A stretch of DNA of 64,000 bases from Xanthomonas arboricola pv. populi (lineage in GTDB: Bacteria; Pseudomonadota; Gammaproteobacteria; Xanthomonadales; Xanthomonadaceae): assembly GCF_002939945.1 (NCBI RefSeq), contig NZ_MDEB01000004.1:248001-312000 (forward strand), read 5' to 3'. Position 1 is the first letter of the stretch. Every line of letters starts with the position of its first letter. The notes under the pieces were generated by a model that made no database searches, was not told the origin of the DNA, and saw nothing but the letters and a program-made list of their open reading frames with translations. The position numbers were made by a program, and so were the translations under genes. Below, piece after piece: positions 8,140 to 16,511 of this stretch.

Positions 8140-9648
8140 ATGAGCGTTGACGCTACCGCGCCGACTTCCACTGCCACTCCGCCGCCGCCCGAGTTCCCCA
8201 CGCTGCTCGGTCATCCCCGGCCGCTGTGGATGCTGTTCATGACCGAATTCTGGGAACGCTTTGCGTTCTACGGCATTCGTTGGGCGCTGGTGCTGTACAT
8301 CGTGGCGCAGTTCTTCAACGGCGATGCCACCGGGCAGGCGCCGGCCGGACGCACCTATGGCGCCTATCTGGCGCTGGTGTATGCGGCGGCGATCTTCGGC
8401 GGTTACGTGGCCGACCGCGTGCTCGGCTACCAACGCTCGATCCTGGTCGGTGCGGCCGTCATGGCCACCGGCCTGTTCCTGATCGCCGTTCCCGACCACA
8501 CCATGTTCGAGATCGGCCTGGCCACCGTAGTGGTGGGCAACGGGCTGTTCAAGCCGAATATCTCCACCATGGTCGGCAAGCTGTACTCGGTGGCCGATCC
8601 GCGCCGCGACAGTGGCTTCACCATCTTCTACATGGGCATCAACCTCGGCGCGATGATCTCGCCGGTGCTGACCCAGCTGCTGGCCGAAAAGGTATTCGGC
8701 ACCGACGCCATGCCGTCCTACAAGATGGTGTTCATGGCCTCCGGCGCGGGCATGCTGATCAGCCTGGTGTGGTTCTGGATCGGGCGCGCACAGCTCAAGG
8801 GCATCGGCGCACCGGCGCCGAACGCGCAGGGCATCGGCCGGGTGCTGATGGTGCTGGTCGGCTGCGTGCTGGCGATCCCGGTGGTGTACTTCCTGCTCGC
8901 CGTCGGTGCGGACGTGCTGCAGATCGTGCTGACCGTGTTGTTCGTCGGCCTGTCGGTGATGCTGCTGGTCGAAGGCATCCGCGAAGGCAAGGTGCAGCGC
9001 GACAAGGTGATCGCGATGCTGATCATCTTCGCCTTCAATGTGCTGTTCTGGATGTTCTTCGAGCAGGCTGGCAGCTCGTTCACCTTCCTGGCCGACAACA
9101 TCGTCGACCGCGGTTTCGGCGACTGGACCTTCCCGACCGCCTGGTTCCAGTCGGTGAACTCGATTGCGATCATCACGCTGGCACCGGTCATCGCCTGGAT
9201 CTGGGTCAAGGCCGGCCGCTTCAATCCGTCGATTCCGCGCAAGTTCGGCCTGGGCCTGCTGTTCAACGGCCTGGCGTTTCTGCTGTTGATGTTTGCACTG
9301 TCGAGCCTGGTCAACGATGCTGGCAAGGTGCCGTTCTGGACCTTGTTCATGGTGTACGTGATCCAGTCGGTGGGCGAGCTGTGCCTGTCGCCGATCGGCC
9401 TGTCGATGGTGACCAAGCTGGCACCGGTGCGCCTGGTCGGTTTTGGAATGGGCGGCTGGTTCCTGTCCACCGGCATCGGCAACAACCTGTCGGGCATTTT
9501 CGCCGGGCATGTCAGCGGAAGCGAAGGGATGAGCGTGTCCTCGGCCCTGAGCGGGTATACCTTCGGATTTTGGGCGCTCCTGGGCGCTGGCGCGGTGCTG
9601 TTCCTGATCGCGCCGTTGATCAACAAACTGATGCACGGTGTGAAGTGA
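8140..9648 (+). CDS. Proton-dependent oligopeptide transporter (POT/PTR2 family)
   Basis: A 502-residue inner-membrane protein with about 14 hydrophobic segments, importing di- and tripeptides with protons. The ExxER motif is present as EFWERFAFYG (about residues 38-47), and the second family signature appears as FTIFYMGINLGA. The start has an upstream GGGACA and is followed by a Pro/Thr-rich cytoplasmic tail. A thioredoxin-like lipoprotein gene begins 12 nt after the stop, so the two are probably cotranscribed. Peptide import fits the nearby amino-acid catabolic genes. The exact substrate is not determined. Confidence 0.92.
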   Translation: MSVDATAPTSTATPPPPEFPTLLGHPRPLWMLFMTEFWERFAFYGIRWALVLYIVAQFFNGDATGQAPAGRTYGAYLALVYAAAIFGGYVADRVLGYQRSILVGAAVMATGLFLIAVPDHTMFEIGLATVVVGNGLFKPNISTMVGKLYSVADPRRDSGFTIFYMGINLGAMISPVLTQLLAEKVFGTDAMPSYKMVFMASGAGMLISLVWFWIGRAQLKGIGAPAPNAQGIGRVLMVLVGCVLAIPVVYFLLAVGADVLQIVLTVLFVGLSVMLLVEGIREGKVQRDKVIAMLIIFAFNVLFWMFFEQAGSSFTFLADNIVDRGFGDWTFPTAWFQSVNSIAIITLAPVIAWIWVKAGRFNPSIPRKFGLGLLFNGLAFLLLMFALSSLVNDAGKVPFWTLFMVYVIQSVGELCLSPIGLSMVTKLAPVRLVGFGMGGWFLSTGIGNNLSGIFAGHVSGSEGMSVSSALSGYTFGFWALLGAGAVLFLIAPLINKLMHGVK

Positions 9649-9659
9649 GGAGAACAGCA

Positions 9660-10250
9660 ATGCCGATCAAACCCACTGTCTGTGGCCTGCTGCTGGCAGG
9701 TCTGTTGAGCGCCTGCGGGCAGCCCACCGAGCAACAGGAGGCGCCACGGCCGCTGGACACCTCGATGCAGAAGCCGCCCAGCGCCGATCCCAGCCAGCCG
9801 GTGTCTTCGGGCAATACGCCCACCGCGGCGGACATCGCCGCGGCGGCGGCGCTCAATGCGCAGTACGACCCCTCGCGCGATCCGGCCGCCGATCTGGAGA
9901 CCGCCAAGGTCGAGGCCAAGCGCGGCGGCAAGCGCATCGTGCTCAATGTCGGCAATGCGGCCTGCGAGCCGTGCAAGGCGCTGGACGAGCTGATGGGTGG
10001 CGATGCGGAGCTGCGCAGCTTCCGCGATGCGCACTTCGTGGTGGTCAAGGTCAATCGCGATGCGGCCAACGAAAACGCCGCGTTCCTGTCGCAGTTCGCC
10101 CAGCTCAACGACTATCCGTCGCTGCTGGTGCTGGACAACGACGGCAAGCTGCTGACCATCCAGGCCGGCCCGGACCTGCGCAAGGGCGAGGGCTTCGACC
10201 GCCGGAAGCTGTTCGACTTCCTCAAGCAGTGGGCGCCGCCGCAGGCATAA
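9660..10250 (+). CDS. Thioredoxin-fold lipoprotein
   Basis: A 196-residue protein with a lipoprotein signal peptide (GLLLAGLLSAC lipobox, Cys at residue 18), then a Pro/Ser-rich linker and a thioredoxin-like domain. The redox site is CEPC in NAACEPCKALDEL (about residue 102), and a cis-Pro appears in NDYPSLLVL. I infer a periplasm-facing, membrane-anchored thiol oxidoreductase or reductase. The ATG at 9660 has GAGGAGA upstream and sits 12 nt after the transporter stop. A strong terminator follows. The partner is unknown. Confidence 0.85.
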   Translation: MPIKPTVCGLLLAGLLSACGQPTEQQEAPRPLDTSMQKPPSADPSQPVSSGNTPTAADIAAAAALNAQYDPSRDPAADLETAKVEAKRGGKRIVLNVGNAACEPCKALDELMGGDAELRSFRDAHFVVVKVNRDAANENAAFLSQFAQLNDYPSLLVLDNDGKLLTIQAGPDLRKGEGFDRRKLFDFLKQWAPPQA

Positions 10251-10273
10251 CCCGTCATTGCCGCGTCATGCAA

Positions 10274-10296
10274 ACCCCCCCGCATTGCGGGGGGGT
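10274..10296 (+). terminator. Terminator after the thioredoxin-like gene
   Basis: Ten-bp GC-rich arms (A, seven C, GC / GC, seven G, T) around an ATT loop, followed by TGTTGTA. It lies between two convergent genes and may serve both the plus-strand operon and the minus-strand MarR gene. Confidence 0.75.
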
Positions 10297-10302
10297 GTTG
10301 TA

Positions 10303-10791
10303 TCAGTCCTTGCCGGCCATGCGCGGCAGCCCGTCCTTGGCCAGCCGGTCGATCAGCTTTTCCAGGATCTGCTGCTCCTCGGCGCTGAAGACCGACATCA
10401 GCCGCTGTTCCATCTCGTTGACCAGCGGGGCGACGGTCTCGTAGACCTGGCGCCCGGCCGGCGACAGCGCCAGCATCGAGCGGCGGCGGTCGTCGCCATG
10501 GGTTTCGCGCCGGATGAAGCCGCGCTCCAGCAGACGCGCCACGGCGCGGCTGACTGCAACTTTATCCATCGCGGTGCGGTCGGAGACCTCGCTGGCCGAG
10601 GAACCCGGATACAGCGCCAGGATGGTGATCACCCGCCACTCGGGAATGGCCATGCCATAACGATCGCCGTAGACCTTGGCGATGTTGCTGCTGATGCGGT
10701 TGGACAGCACGCTCAAGCGATACGGCAGGAACTGCTCGAGGTTGAGCAGCACAGGATGTGGCGGCGGGGTAGGGGCGTCGAGATCGCTCAT
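10303..10791 (-). CDS. MarR-family transcriptional regulator, divergent from hppD
   Basis: A 162-residue winged-helix regulator. The DNA-binding part spans about 55-115: SEVSDRTAMDKVAVSRAVARL as recognition region, then the wing RRETHGDDRRRSML. Helices at both ends mediate dimerisation. It is transcribed away from hppD, and a TTTG-N6-CAAA palindrome lies on the hppD promoter, so I infer that it represses hppD (and perhaps hmgA) in response to an aromatic intermediate. The ATG at 10791 (MSDLDAP) is chosen because the family starts here; the frame upstream to 10941 crosses the promoter region. Confidence 0.9.
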   Translation of the reverse strand: MSDLDAPTPPPHPVLLNLEQFLPYRLSVLSNRISSNIAKVYGDRYGMAIPEWRVITILALYPGSSASEVSDRTAMDKVAVSRAVARLLERGFIRRETHGDDRRRSMLALSPAGRQVYETVAPLVNEMEQRLMSVFSAEEQQILEKLIDRLAKDGLPRMAGKD

Positions 10792-10804
10792 GTTGCACTG
10801 TGTC

Positions 10805-10833
10805 TTGATTTTGGTTTCATTTGCAACTACAAA
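10805..10833 (+). promoter_or_regulatory. hppD promoter with overlapping operator-like palindrome
   Basis: TTGATT at 10805-10810, a 17-bp spacer, and TACAAA at 10828-10833 form a good sigma-70 promoter reading toward hppD. A TTTG-N6-CAAA palindrome (10820-10833) covers the -10 box, a likely MarR binding site. Confidence 0.6.
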
Positions 10834-10913
10834 CCTTGGGTGGCCTGCGCATTCTCGCGGGTCTTCTGCCACCCCGCATAGCCCTGCGGACGGCCTAGCG
10901 TGGAGAAACGACG

Positions 10914-12029
10914 ATGAGCGCACAACCGAGCAGTACCGCAACCCGCCCGAACCTGGGCATGCAGGTCACCACCTTCGACAATCCGATGGGGATCGACGGG
11001 TTCGAGTTTGTCGAATTCGCCGCGCCCGCCGACCAGGCGAAGCAGCTGCACGACTACTTCCGCAAGATGGGCTTCAGCCCGGTACTGCGCCACCGCAGCC
11101 GCGCCATTACCGTCTATCGCCAGGGCGGGATCAACTTCCTGCTCAACGAAGACCCCGATTCGTTTGCCGCCGATTTCGCCGCCGCGCACGGCCCGAGCGC
11201 CTGCGGCTTTGCGATCCGCTTCCGCACCCCGGCGCAGACCGTGCTGCAGACCGTGCTGGGCAATGGTGGCGAAGCGGTGCAGGACAAGGCCGACACGCGC
11301 GCCGTGCCGGCCCCGGTGGTCAAGGGCATCGGCGACTGCATGCTGTATCTGGTGGACCGCTACGGCGATGCGGGCAGCATCTACGACGTCGACTTCGAGC
11401 CGATCGAAGGCGCCGACCAGCACCCGGCCGGCTTCGGGCTGACCTTCATCGATCACCTGACCCACAACCTGTACTTCGGCAACATGCAGCGCTGGTCGGA
11501 CTATTACGAGCGGCTGTTCAACTTCCGCGAGATCCGCTACTTCGACATCAAGGGCGCCAAGACCGGCCTGGTGTCCAAGGCGATGACCGCCCCGGACGGC
11601 ATCGTGCGCATCCCGCTCAACGAATCCTCCGACCCCAAGAGCCAGATCAACGAGTATCTGGACGCCTACCACGGCGAAGGCATCCAGCACATCGCCTGCT
11701 TCACCGATGACATCTACAGCTCGGTGGAGAAGATGCGCGAGGCCGGCGCGACGTTCCTGGACACGCCGGACACCTATTTCGACGTGGTGGACCTGCGCAT
11801 CCCCGACCACGGCGAAGACGTCGCACGCCTGCGTCGCAACAAGATCCTGATCGACGCCGACGTGGACACCCAGCAGCGCAAGCTGCTGCAGATCTTCACC
11901 ACCAACTGCATCGGCCCGATCTTCTTCGAGATCATCCAGCGCAAGGGCAATGAGGGCTTTGGCGAAGGCAATTTCCAGGCGCTGTTCGAGAGCATCGAGC
12001 GCGACCAGATGAAGCGTGGGGTGCTGTGA
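10914..12029 (+). CDS. hppD: 4-hydroxyphenylpyruvate dioxygenase
   Basis: Non-heme iron enzyme turning 4-hydroxyphenylpyruvate into homogentisate in tyrosine and phenylalanine breakdown. It has 371 residues. The three iron ligands are visible: His in FIDHLTHNL, His in EGIQHIACFT, and Glu in GPIFFEIIQRKGN. The C-terminal ESIERDQMKRGVL is also typical. GGAGAAA lies 6 nt before the ATG. A divergent MarR regulator lies upstream and hmgA, the next pathway step, lies 180 bp downstream. Excess homogentisate is the usual source of brown melanin-like pigment in bacteria. Confidence 0.97.
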   Translation: MSAQPSSTATRPNLGMQVTTFDNPMGIDGFEFVEFAAPADQAKQLHDYFRKMGFSPVLRHRSRAITVYRQGGINFLLNEDPDSFAADFAAAHGPSACGFAIRFRTPAQTVLQTVLGNGGEAVQDKADTRAVPAPVVKGIGDCMLYLVDRYGDAGSIYDVDFEPIEGADQHPAGFGLTFIDHLTHNLYFGNMQRWSDYYERLFNFREIRYFDIKGAKTGLVSKAMTAPDGIVRIPLNESSDPKSQINEYLDAYHGEGIQHIACFTDDIYSSVEKMREAGATFLDTPDTYFDVVDLRIPDHGEDVARLRRNKILIDADVDTQQRKLLQIFTTNCIGPIFFEIIQRKGNEGFGEGNFQALFESIERDQMKRGVL

Positions 12030-12143
12030 GGGCGGGGATGGGTGATTCGCTGTTCGGGATTTGCTGAAGGCAATACGTTCAAGCGCCACATCATCCGGGC
12101 ACGGTTGTCTGACAAGACAAACCAGTAAGAACTCACGCAGTTA

Positions 12144-12192
12144 AAGCCCCTCTCCCCACGGGAGGGGGGCTTAATCCCGGCCCCTTGGGGCC
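12144..12192 (+). repeat. Paired hairpins between hppD and hmgA
   Basis: A 13-bp hairpin (arms 12144-12156 and 12160-12172, CAC loop, one G-U pair) is followed by the perfect palindrome GGCCCCTTGGGGCC (12179-12192). There is no T run, so it is a weak terminator candidate or a REP-like element. It ends 19 bp before hmgA. Confidence 0.6.
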
Positions 12193-12210
12193 AAAATCCG
12201 GACGCATGCC

Positions 12211-13524
12211 ATGCATAACAACGAGCACTACATGACCGGTTTCGGCAACGCGTTCGCGACCGAAGCGGTGGCCGGTACCTTGCCGATCGGGCAGAACTCG
12301 CCGCAGCGTGTGGCGCACGGGTTGTATGCCGAACAGTTGTCCGGCACCGCGTTCACCACGCCGCGCAGCGAGAACCGGCGCAGCTGGCTCTATCGCATCC
12401 GTCCGGCGGCCGTGCATGGCGCGTTTTCGTTAATCGAGCAATCGACCTTCCACAACGACTTCGGTCGCGGCCCGGTGCCGCCGGATCAACTGCGCTGGAG
12501 CCCGTTGCCACTGCCGTCCACGCCAACCGATTTCGTCGATGGTCTCTACACCATGGCCGGCAATGGCGGGCCGGAGGCGATGTCCGGTGTCGCCGTGCAT
12601 CTGTATGCGGCCAACGCATCGATGCACGATCGCTTCTTCTACGATGCCGACGGCGAGCTGTTGCTGGTGCCGCAACTGGGCCGCCTGCGCATCCATAGCG
12701 AGCTCGGTGTGCTGGAGCTGGAGCCGCAGCAGATCGGGGTGATACCGCGCGGTGTGCGCTTCCGTGTCGAGCTGCCCGATGGCGATGCGCGCGGCTATGT
12801 CTGCGAAAACTTCGGCGCATTGCTGCGGCTGCCAGACCTGGGGCCGATCGGCTCCAACGGGCTGGCCAATGCGCGCGATGTCGAAACGCCGCATGCGGCC
12901 TTCGAACTGCGCGAAGGTGCCTTCGAACTGGTGGCCAAATTTCAGGGCCATCTGTGGCGCGCGGACATCGGCCACTCGCCGCTGGACGTGGTGGCCTGGC
13001 ATGGCAACTACGCGCCGTATCGCTACGACCTGCGCCGCTTCAACACCATCGGCTCGATCAGCTTCGATCATCCGGATCCGAGCATCTTCACCGTGCTGAC
13101 CTCGCCCAGCGACACGCATGGCACGGCGAACATGGATTTCGCGATCTTCCCGCCGCGCTGGCTGGTGGCGCAGCACACCTTCCGCCCGCCGTGGTTCCAT
13201 CGCAATGTGGCCAGCGAGTTCATGGGGCTGGTGCACGGGGTCTACGACGCCAAGGCCGATGGCTTCGCGCCGGGCGGTGCTTCGCTGCACAACTGCATGA
13301 GCGGGCATGGCCCGGATGCGGCGACCTTCGACAAGGCCTCGCATGCAGACCTGACGCGCCCGGATGTGATCGCCGACACCATGGCCTTCATGTTCGAAAC
13401 GCGTGCGGTGCTGCGCCCCACGCAGCAGGCCTTGCAGGCCGCGCACCGGCAGAGCGACTACCAGCAGTGCTGGTCCGGATTGCGCGCGGCATTTCAGGCG
13501 CCCAGGTCAGGCGATGCGCAGTAA
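12211..13524 (+). CDS. hmgA: Homogentisate 1,2-dioxygenase
   Basis: Iron enzyme that opens the homogentisate ring to give maleylacetoacetate. It has 437 residues, the usual length. The iron-binding segment is present: [20 protein letters not shown] with its His and Glu ligands, then [14 protein letters not shown] with the last His. The N-terminal [13 protein letters not shown] is the family signature. It follows hppD on the same strand and the two act consecutively. The remaining genes of the branch (isomerase, fumarylacetoacetase) are not in this window. The block of 37-bp tandem repeats begins 58 bp after the stop. Confidence 0.97.
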   Translation: MHNNEHYMTGFGNAFATEAVAGTLPIGQNSPQRVAHGLYAEQLSGTAFTTPRSENRRSWLYRIRPAAVHGAFSLIEQSTFHNDFGRGPVPPDQLRWSPLPLPSTPTDFVDGLYTMAGNGGPEAMSGVAVHLYAANASMHDRFFYDADGELLLVPQLGRLRIHSELGVLELEPQQIGVIPRGVRFRVELPDGDARGYVCENFGALLRLPDLGPIGSNGLANARDVETPHAAFELREGAFELVAKFQGHLWRADIGHSPLDVVAWHGNYAPYRYDLRRFNTIGSISFDHPDPSIFTVLTSPSDTHGTANMDFAIFPPRWLVAQHTFRPPWFHRNVASEFMGLVHGVYDAKADGFAPGGASLHNCMSGHGPDAATFDKASHADLTRPDVIADTMAFMFETRAVLRPTQQALQAAHRQSDYQQCWSGLRAAFQAPRSGDAQ

Positions 13525-13582
13525 CTCAGGCAGCTAGCTCAGTGTGCTGATCAGGCAGTACGACACTCAAAGGTCGCACTTT

Positions 13583-13824
13583 TCGGATCGCGTCGTCTGC
13601 AACACGCCAGTTGCGGGCGTCTGATCAAGCAGCCTGCAACGTCGGTTGCAACTGTCGGATCAAGCCAACGGCAATGCATCAGTTTCAGTTGGCAGACCAA
13701 GTCAACTGCAATGCATCAGTCGCAGCTGGCGGATCAAGCCAACTGCAACGTATCGGTTGCAGCTGTCGGATCACGCCATCTACGACGTATCGGTTTCAGT
13801 TGTCCGATCACTCCGCCTGCAGCG
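13583..13824. repeat. 37-bp degenerate tandem repeat, six units plus a partial one
   Basis: Units start at 13583, 13620 (35 bp), 13655, 13692, 13729 and 13766, with a partial unit from 13803. The consensus is roughly TCGGATCAAGCCAACTGCAA, then a variable stretch of about 8 nt, then TTGCAGCTG. Within a unit CAACTGCAA and TTGCAGCTG are near inverted copies, so each can form a hairpin. The units are contiguous, with no spacers. The last partial unit overlaps the 3' end of the next minus-strand gene. Confidence 0.85.
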
Positions 13825-14356
13825 AATCCGGCAGCAACTCGCCGAGCCGTGCACGTACGCGCTCGGCATAGCTTGCCGAGGTGATCTGCGGCAACGCGCG
13901 CAGCGCCTCGGCAATGGCGGCGCCGATGGCGTCTTCGGCGCGTGCGGCCTGCAGTTGCCGGTGCAGCACAACGGCCGCCGGGTTGCGTTGCAGCTGCAGG
14001 ATGTCGAGCAGGTACAGCCGCGCGTTGGTGGCCGCGCGACGGCGCTGGCGCTGCAGGTCTTCTTCGCTCGGTGGTGCCGCTGGCGGCGGCACGTGGCTAC
14101 TGGGCACGCCTGCCGGCGAGGAGGCAGACGCCGGGTCAGTGCGTGTCGCACTCCCTGCCTGCGTACCGGACTCCAGATAGCCCGTCGCGCAGAGCGCATG
14201 CACCAATGCGGTGCCGTCGCCGCCCAGCAGCACGGCCAGCGTTGCCAGATCGCGCTGCCCGTCGGCCAGGATCAGCGCGCGTCGCTGCAGCAGGGTGAGT
14301 GGGCTGCGGTGCGATTGCAGCGCGGTGAGGGCGAGCGCGGTCTTGCGTGGGGGCAT
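13808..14356 (-). CDS. Hypothetical protein, Ala/Arg-rich
   Basis: A 182-residue protein that I do not recognise. There is no signal peptide or membrane segment. Residues 1-65 form a leucine-rich helical part (TLLQRRALILADGQRDLATLAVLLG) resembling a small winged-helix-like domain. A Pro/Ser-rich linker follows (about 66-95), then a charged helical part (EEDLQRQRRRAATNARLYLLDIL) probably forming a coiled coil. The C-terminus is built from the edge of the 37-bp repeat block. It stands alone between hmgA and a plus-strand lipoprotein gene. Codon use fits the neighbours. Function unknown. Confidence 0.65.
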   Translation of the reverse strand: MPPRKTALALTALQSHRSPLTLLQRRALILADGQRDLATLAVLLGGDGTALVHALCATGYLESGTQAGSATRTDPASASSPAGVPSSHVPPPAAPPSEEDLQRQRRRAATNARLYLLDILQLQRNPAAVVLHRQLQAARAEDAIGAAIAEALRALPQITSASYAERVRARLGELLPDSLQAE

Positions 14357-14499
14357 GGCGGCAGTCCTGCGAGGCGCTCAGCTTGCCCGCAGCCAATGAA
14401 GCGCCGATGACATCGGCACGCCGCAGGGCGCCCTGGCGTTCTGCACACCGTTGCGATGTGCGCTGTGTAGGCTGTGGCGGACCCGTAAGGAAGGCATGC

Positions 14500-15144
14500 A
14501 TGACCACCAGATTGCTCGGTTTGATGGGCGCACTGCTGTTGCTGACCGGCTGCAACCGCGCCGAGGACGCCACCACGGCGGTACCGGCCGACGCGGCGCC
14601 TGCGCCGGTGGCGGCCGGCACCGATCAGCCAACCGGCGACGTTCCGCCGGCCACTGCGCCGGCCGGCACGTTTCCGCCGCAACTGCGTCAGCAGCCGGCT
14701 GCGCTCGCGCGTCTGGATGGTTACGGCGATCTGCGCCTGGGCATGGATGCGGCGCAGGCACGCGCTGCCTGGGGCGGCGACTTGCGCGGCGAGCCGGCAA
14801 CCGATGGCGGCTGCTATCTGCTGCGACCGCAGTGGGCCGACGATGCGCGCCGCTTCGGTTTCATGTTCGAAGGCGATCGCCTCGTGCGGTATCAGACCAC
14901 CGAACCCAAGGAACTCGCACCGGGCGGCGGCAAGGTCGGCATGACGCGGGCGCAGCTGCGCGCGCTGTATCCAACAGGGTTGACCGAGCAGCCGCACAAA
15001 TACGTCCCTGGCGCGCTCACCTTGCGGACGGCCGATGCGTCCGCCCGGTCCGCGTTGGTGTTCGAGACCGATGCCGACGGCAAGGTCAGCAGCTGGCGGG
15101 TCGGGCAGCCGCCGCAAGTGGATGATGTGGAAGGCTGCGGCTGA
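14500..15144 (+). CDS. Hypothetical lipoprotein
   Basis: A 214-residue protein with a lipoprotein signal peptide (LMGALLLLTGC, Cys at about residue 17), followed by an Ala/Pro/Thr-rich linker to about residue 60. The rest is a globular domain with two related stretches, LRLGMDAAQARAAWGG and VGMTRAQLRALYP. This repeat of G-M-x-x-AQ-x-R recalls BamE/SmpA-like folds, but I would not assign it. Two Cys (GGCYLL and the C-terminal EGCG) could form a disulfide. The start at 14500 has AAGGAAGG upstream. It is alone and followed by a large hairpin. Confidence 0.75.
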   Translation: MTTRLLGLMGALLLLTGCNRAEDATTAVPADAAPAPVAAGTDQPTGDVPPATAPAGTFPPQLRQQPAALARLDGYGDLRLGMDAAQARAAWGGDLRGEPATDGGCYLLRPQWADDARRFGFMFEGDRLVRYQTTEPKELAPGGGKVGMTRAQLRALYPTGLTEQPHKYVPGALTLRTADASARSALVFETDADGKVSSWRVGQPPQVDDVEGCG

Positions 15145-15156
15145 GGAATCGTGGCT

Positions 15157-15203
15157 GCCGCTTCCGCTGCGGCGCTGCGCCGCTGCGCCGCAGCGGAAGC
15201 GGC
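15157..15203. terminator. Large inverted repeat downstream of the lipoprotein gene
   Basis: Eighteen-bp perfect arms (15157-15174 and 15186-15203) around an 11-nt loop. It sits between convergent genes (lipoprotein, phaG). There is no T run, so its role as a terminator is inferred only from position and stability. Confidence 0.6.
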
Positions 15204-15310
15204 ATCCGGCAGCGCGCCTTACATGATCAGATCGACTGGCAGGGTGTGCGGTGTAGAGCAACGTGCCGAGACCATCCGTGCAGCCGGTATCCAAGCCGCA
15301 GCAAAAAGCC

Positions 15311-15727
15311 TCAATGCGGATCTTTGTCCGGCTCTGCGTGCTGCCCGGCGTTTTCACCGACATCGCCCTGCGTCTGCGGCGTGGGCAACCCTTCCTTTTT
15401 CATGTCGCCGTGGTTGGGCACTTCCGGGCGGTTTTCCATCATCAGCGACAGCGCTGCCTTGGCCATCAGATGGGCGCTGATCGGTGCGGTGATGAACAGG
15501 AACACGGTGATCAGCAACTCGCGCGGTTGCGGGTCCACACCCAGAAACAGGTGATAGCCCACCGATGCCAGCAGTACGCAGCCCACCCCCAGGGTGCTGG
15601 CCTTGGTCGGCGCATGCAGGCGCTTGAAAAAGTCCGACAGTTTCACCAGGCCAAACGCACCGATCAGGATGAAAAAGGTCCCGACCAGCAACAGCGCGCT
15701 GAGCAGATATTCGGTCAGCGCGATCAT
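15311..15727 (-). CDS. phaG: Monovalent cation/H+ antiporter subunit G
   Basis: Last gene of the Mrp (Pha/Mnh) antiporter operon, 138 residues. Three membrane segments occupy about residues 5-95 (LLSALLLVGTFFILIGAFG is the first), matching the MnhG/PhaG family. The C-terminal 40 residues are a hydrophilic tail rich in Pro, Gly and His that is longer than in many homologues. Its ATG overlaps the phaF stop by 4 nt. It works only as part of the multi-subunit complex in the inner membrane, exporting Na+ or K+ in exchange for protons. Confidence 0.92.
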   Translation of the reverse strand: MIALTEYLLSALLLVGTFFILIGAFGLVKLSDFFKRLHAPTKASTLGVGCVLLASVGYHLFLGVDPQPRELLITVFLFITAPISAHLMAKAALSLMMENRPEVPNHGDMKKEGLPTPQTQGDVGENAGQHAEPDKDPH

Positions 15728-16008
15728 TCGACGATGTCCCGACGCAGCACGAACTTGCTGAGCACCACGGTGCTGCCGAAGCCCAGCATCGCGATCACCA
15801 GCGCAGCTTCGAAGTAGATCGGCGAATCCAGGTACATGCCCAGCAGCATCAGCTCGGCGATGGCGGTGATGGACAGGGTGTCCAGCGCCAGGATGCGATC
15901 GGGCACGCTCGGGCCGCGCAGCAGGCGCCACAGCGCCATCAGCATGGCCAGGCCCACCGCGTGCATGCAGATGACGATGGTCGATTCGATGAACATGTGG
16001 CCGGTCAT
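15724..16008 (-). CDS. phaF: Monovalent cation/H+ antiporter subunit F
   Basis: A 94-residue protein with three membrane helices. The conserved GPSVPDRILALDTL stretch of MnhF/PhaF carries the Asp typical of the family. The start at 16008 overlaps the phaE stop by 4 nt; a second ATG four codons later is possible. It is a small accessory subunit of the Mrp complex. Confidence 0.93.
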   Translation of the reverse strand: MTGHMFIESTIVICMHAVGLAMLMALWRLLRGPSVPDRILALDTLSITAIAELMLLGMYLDSPIYFEAALVIAMLGFGSTVVLSKFVLRRDIVE

Positions 16009-16511
16009 GGAAAGATCTCCATCAGGGGCTTCTCGTAGCGTGTCTTGATCTCGGCGATCAAGGCGTCCGGATCGTCAAGATGCAGCACGTGCACCAGCAG
16101 ATACTTGCGGTCGTCCGAGAGCGCCGCCGACACCGTGCCGGGGGTGAGCGTGATCATGCTGGTCAGCGCGGCGATGCCGTGGATGTTGGCGATGTCCAGC
16201 GGCACCCAGATGAAGCCGGGGTGGATGCGCGACTCTGGTCCGAGCACCTGGCCGGCTACCTTGATGTTGGAGCGCACGATGTCGCCGGCGGCCACCAGCA
16301 ACATGCGCGGCACCGAGCGCAGCGACCCGATGCGGGCGAACTCGCGGTCCAGGCGCGCCGCAAAGATCGGCACCACCCAGCCCAGCAGCACGCCCAGTAC
16401 CCATTGCTTCGGCCCGAAGCTGTCGCTGAGCAACAGCCAGAAAATGAAGACCGTCACGCTCAGCGACGGCGAGGGCAGCAGCCGGCTGCGCAGCGGCATG
16501 CGCATGCTCAT
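16005..16511 (-). CDS. phaE: Monovalent cation/H+ antiporter subunit E
   Basis: A 168-residue protein with an N-terminal hydrophobic hairpin (about 15-55) and a cytoplasmic C-terminal part. It contains the MnhE signatures ITLTPGTVSAALSDDRKYLLVH and the preceding HPGFIWVPLDI. The start at 16511 (MSMRMPLRS) overlaps the phaD stop by 4 nt. It is required for assembly of the Mrp complex in known systems. Confidence 0.93.
   Translation of the reverse strand: MSMRMPLRSRLLPSPSLSVTVFIFWLLLSDSFGPKQWVLGVLLGWVVPIFAARLDREFARIGSLRSVPRMLLVAAGDIVRSNIKVAGQVLGPESRIHPGFIWVPLDIANIHGIAALTSMITLTPGTVSAALSDDRKYLLVHVLHLDDPDALIAEIKTRYEKPLMEIFP

Noticed and set aside
8002-9660. 552-codon minus-strand open frame opposite the peptide transporter
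   Set aside because: His/Gln/Asp-rich antisense shadow of a POT transporter.
13583-13824. CRISPR array
   Set aside because: Repeats are contiguous and diverged, without unique spacers, and no cas gene is near.
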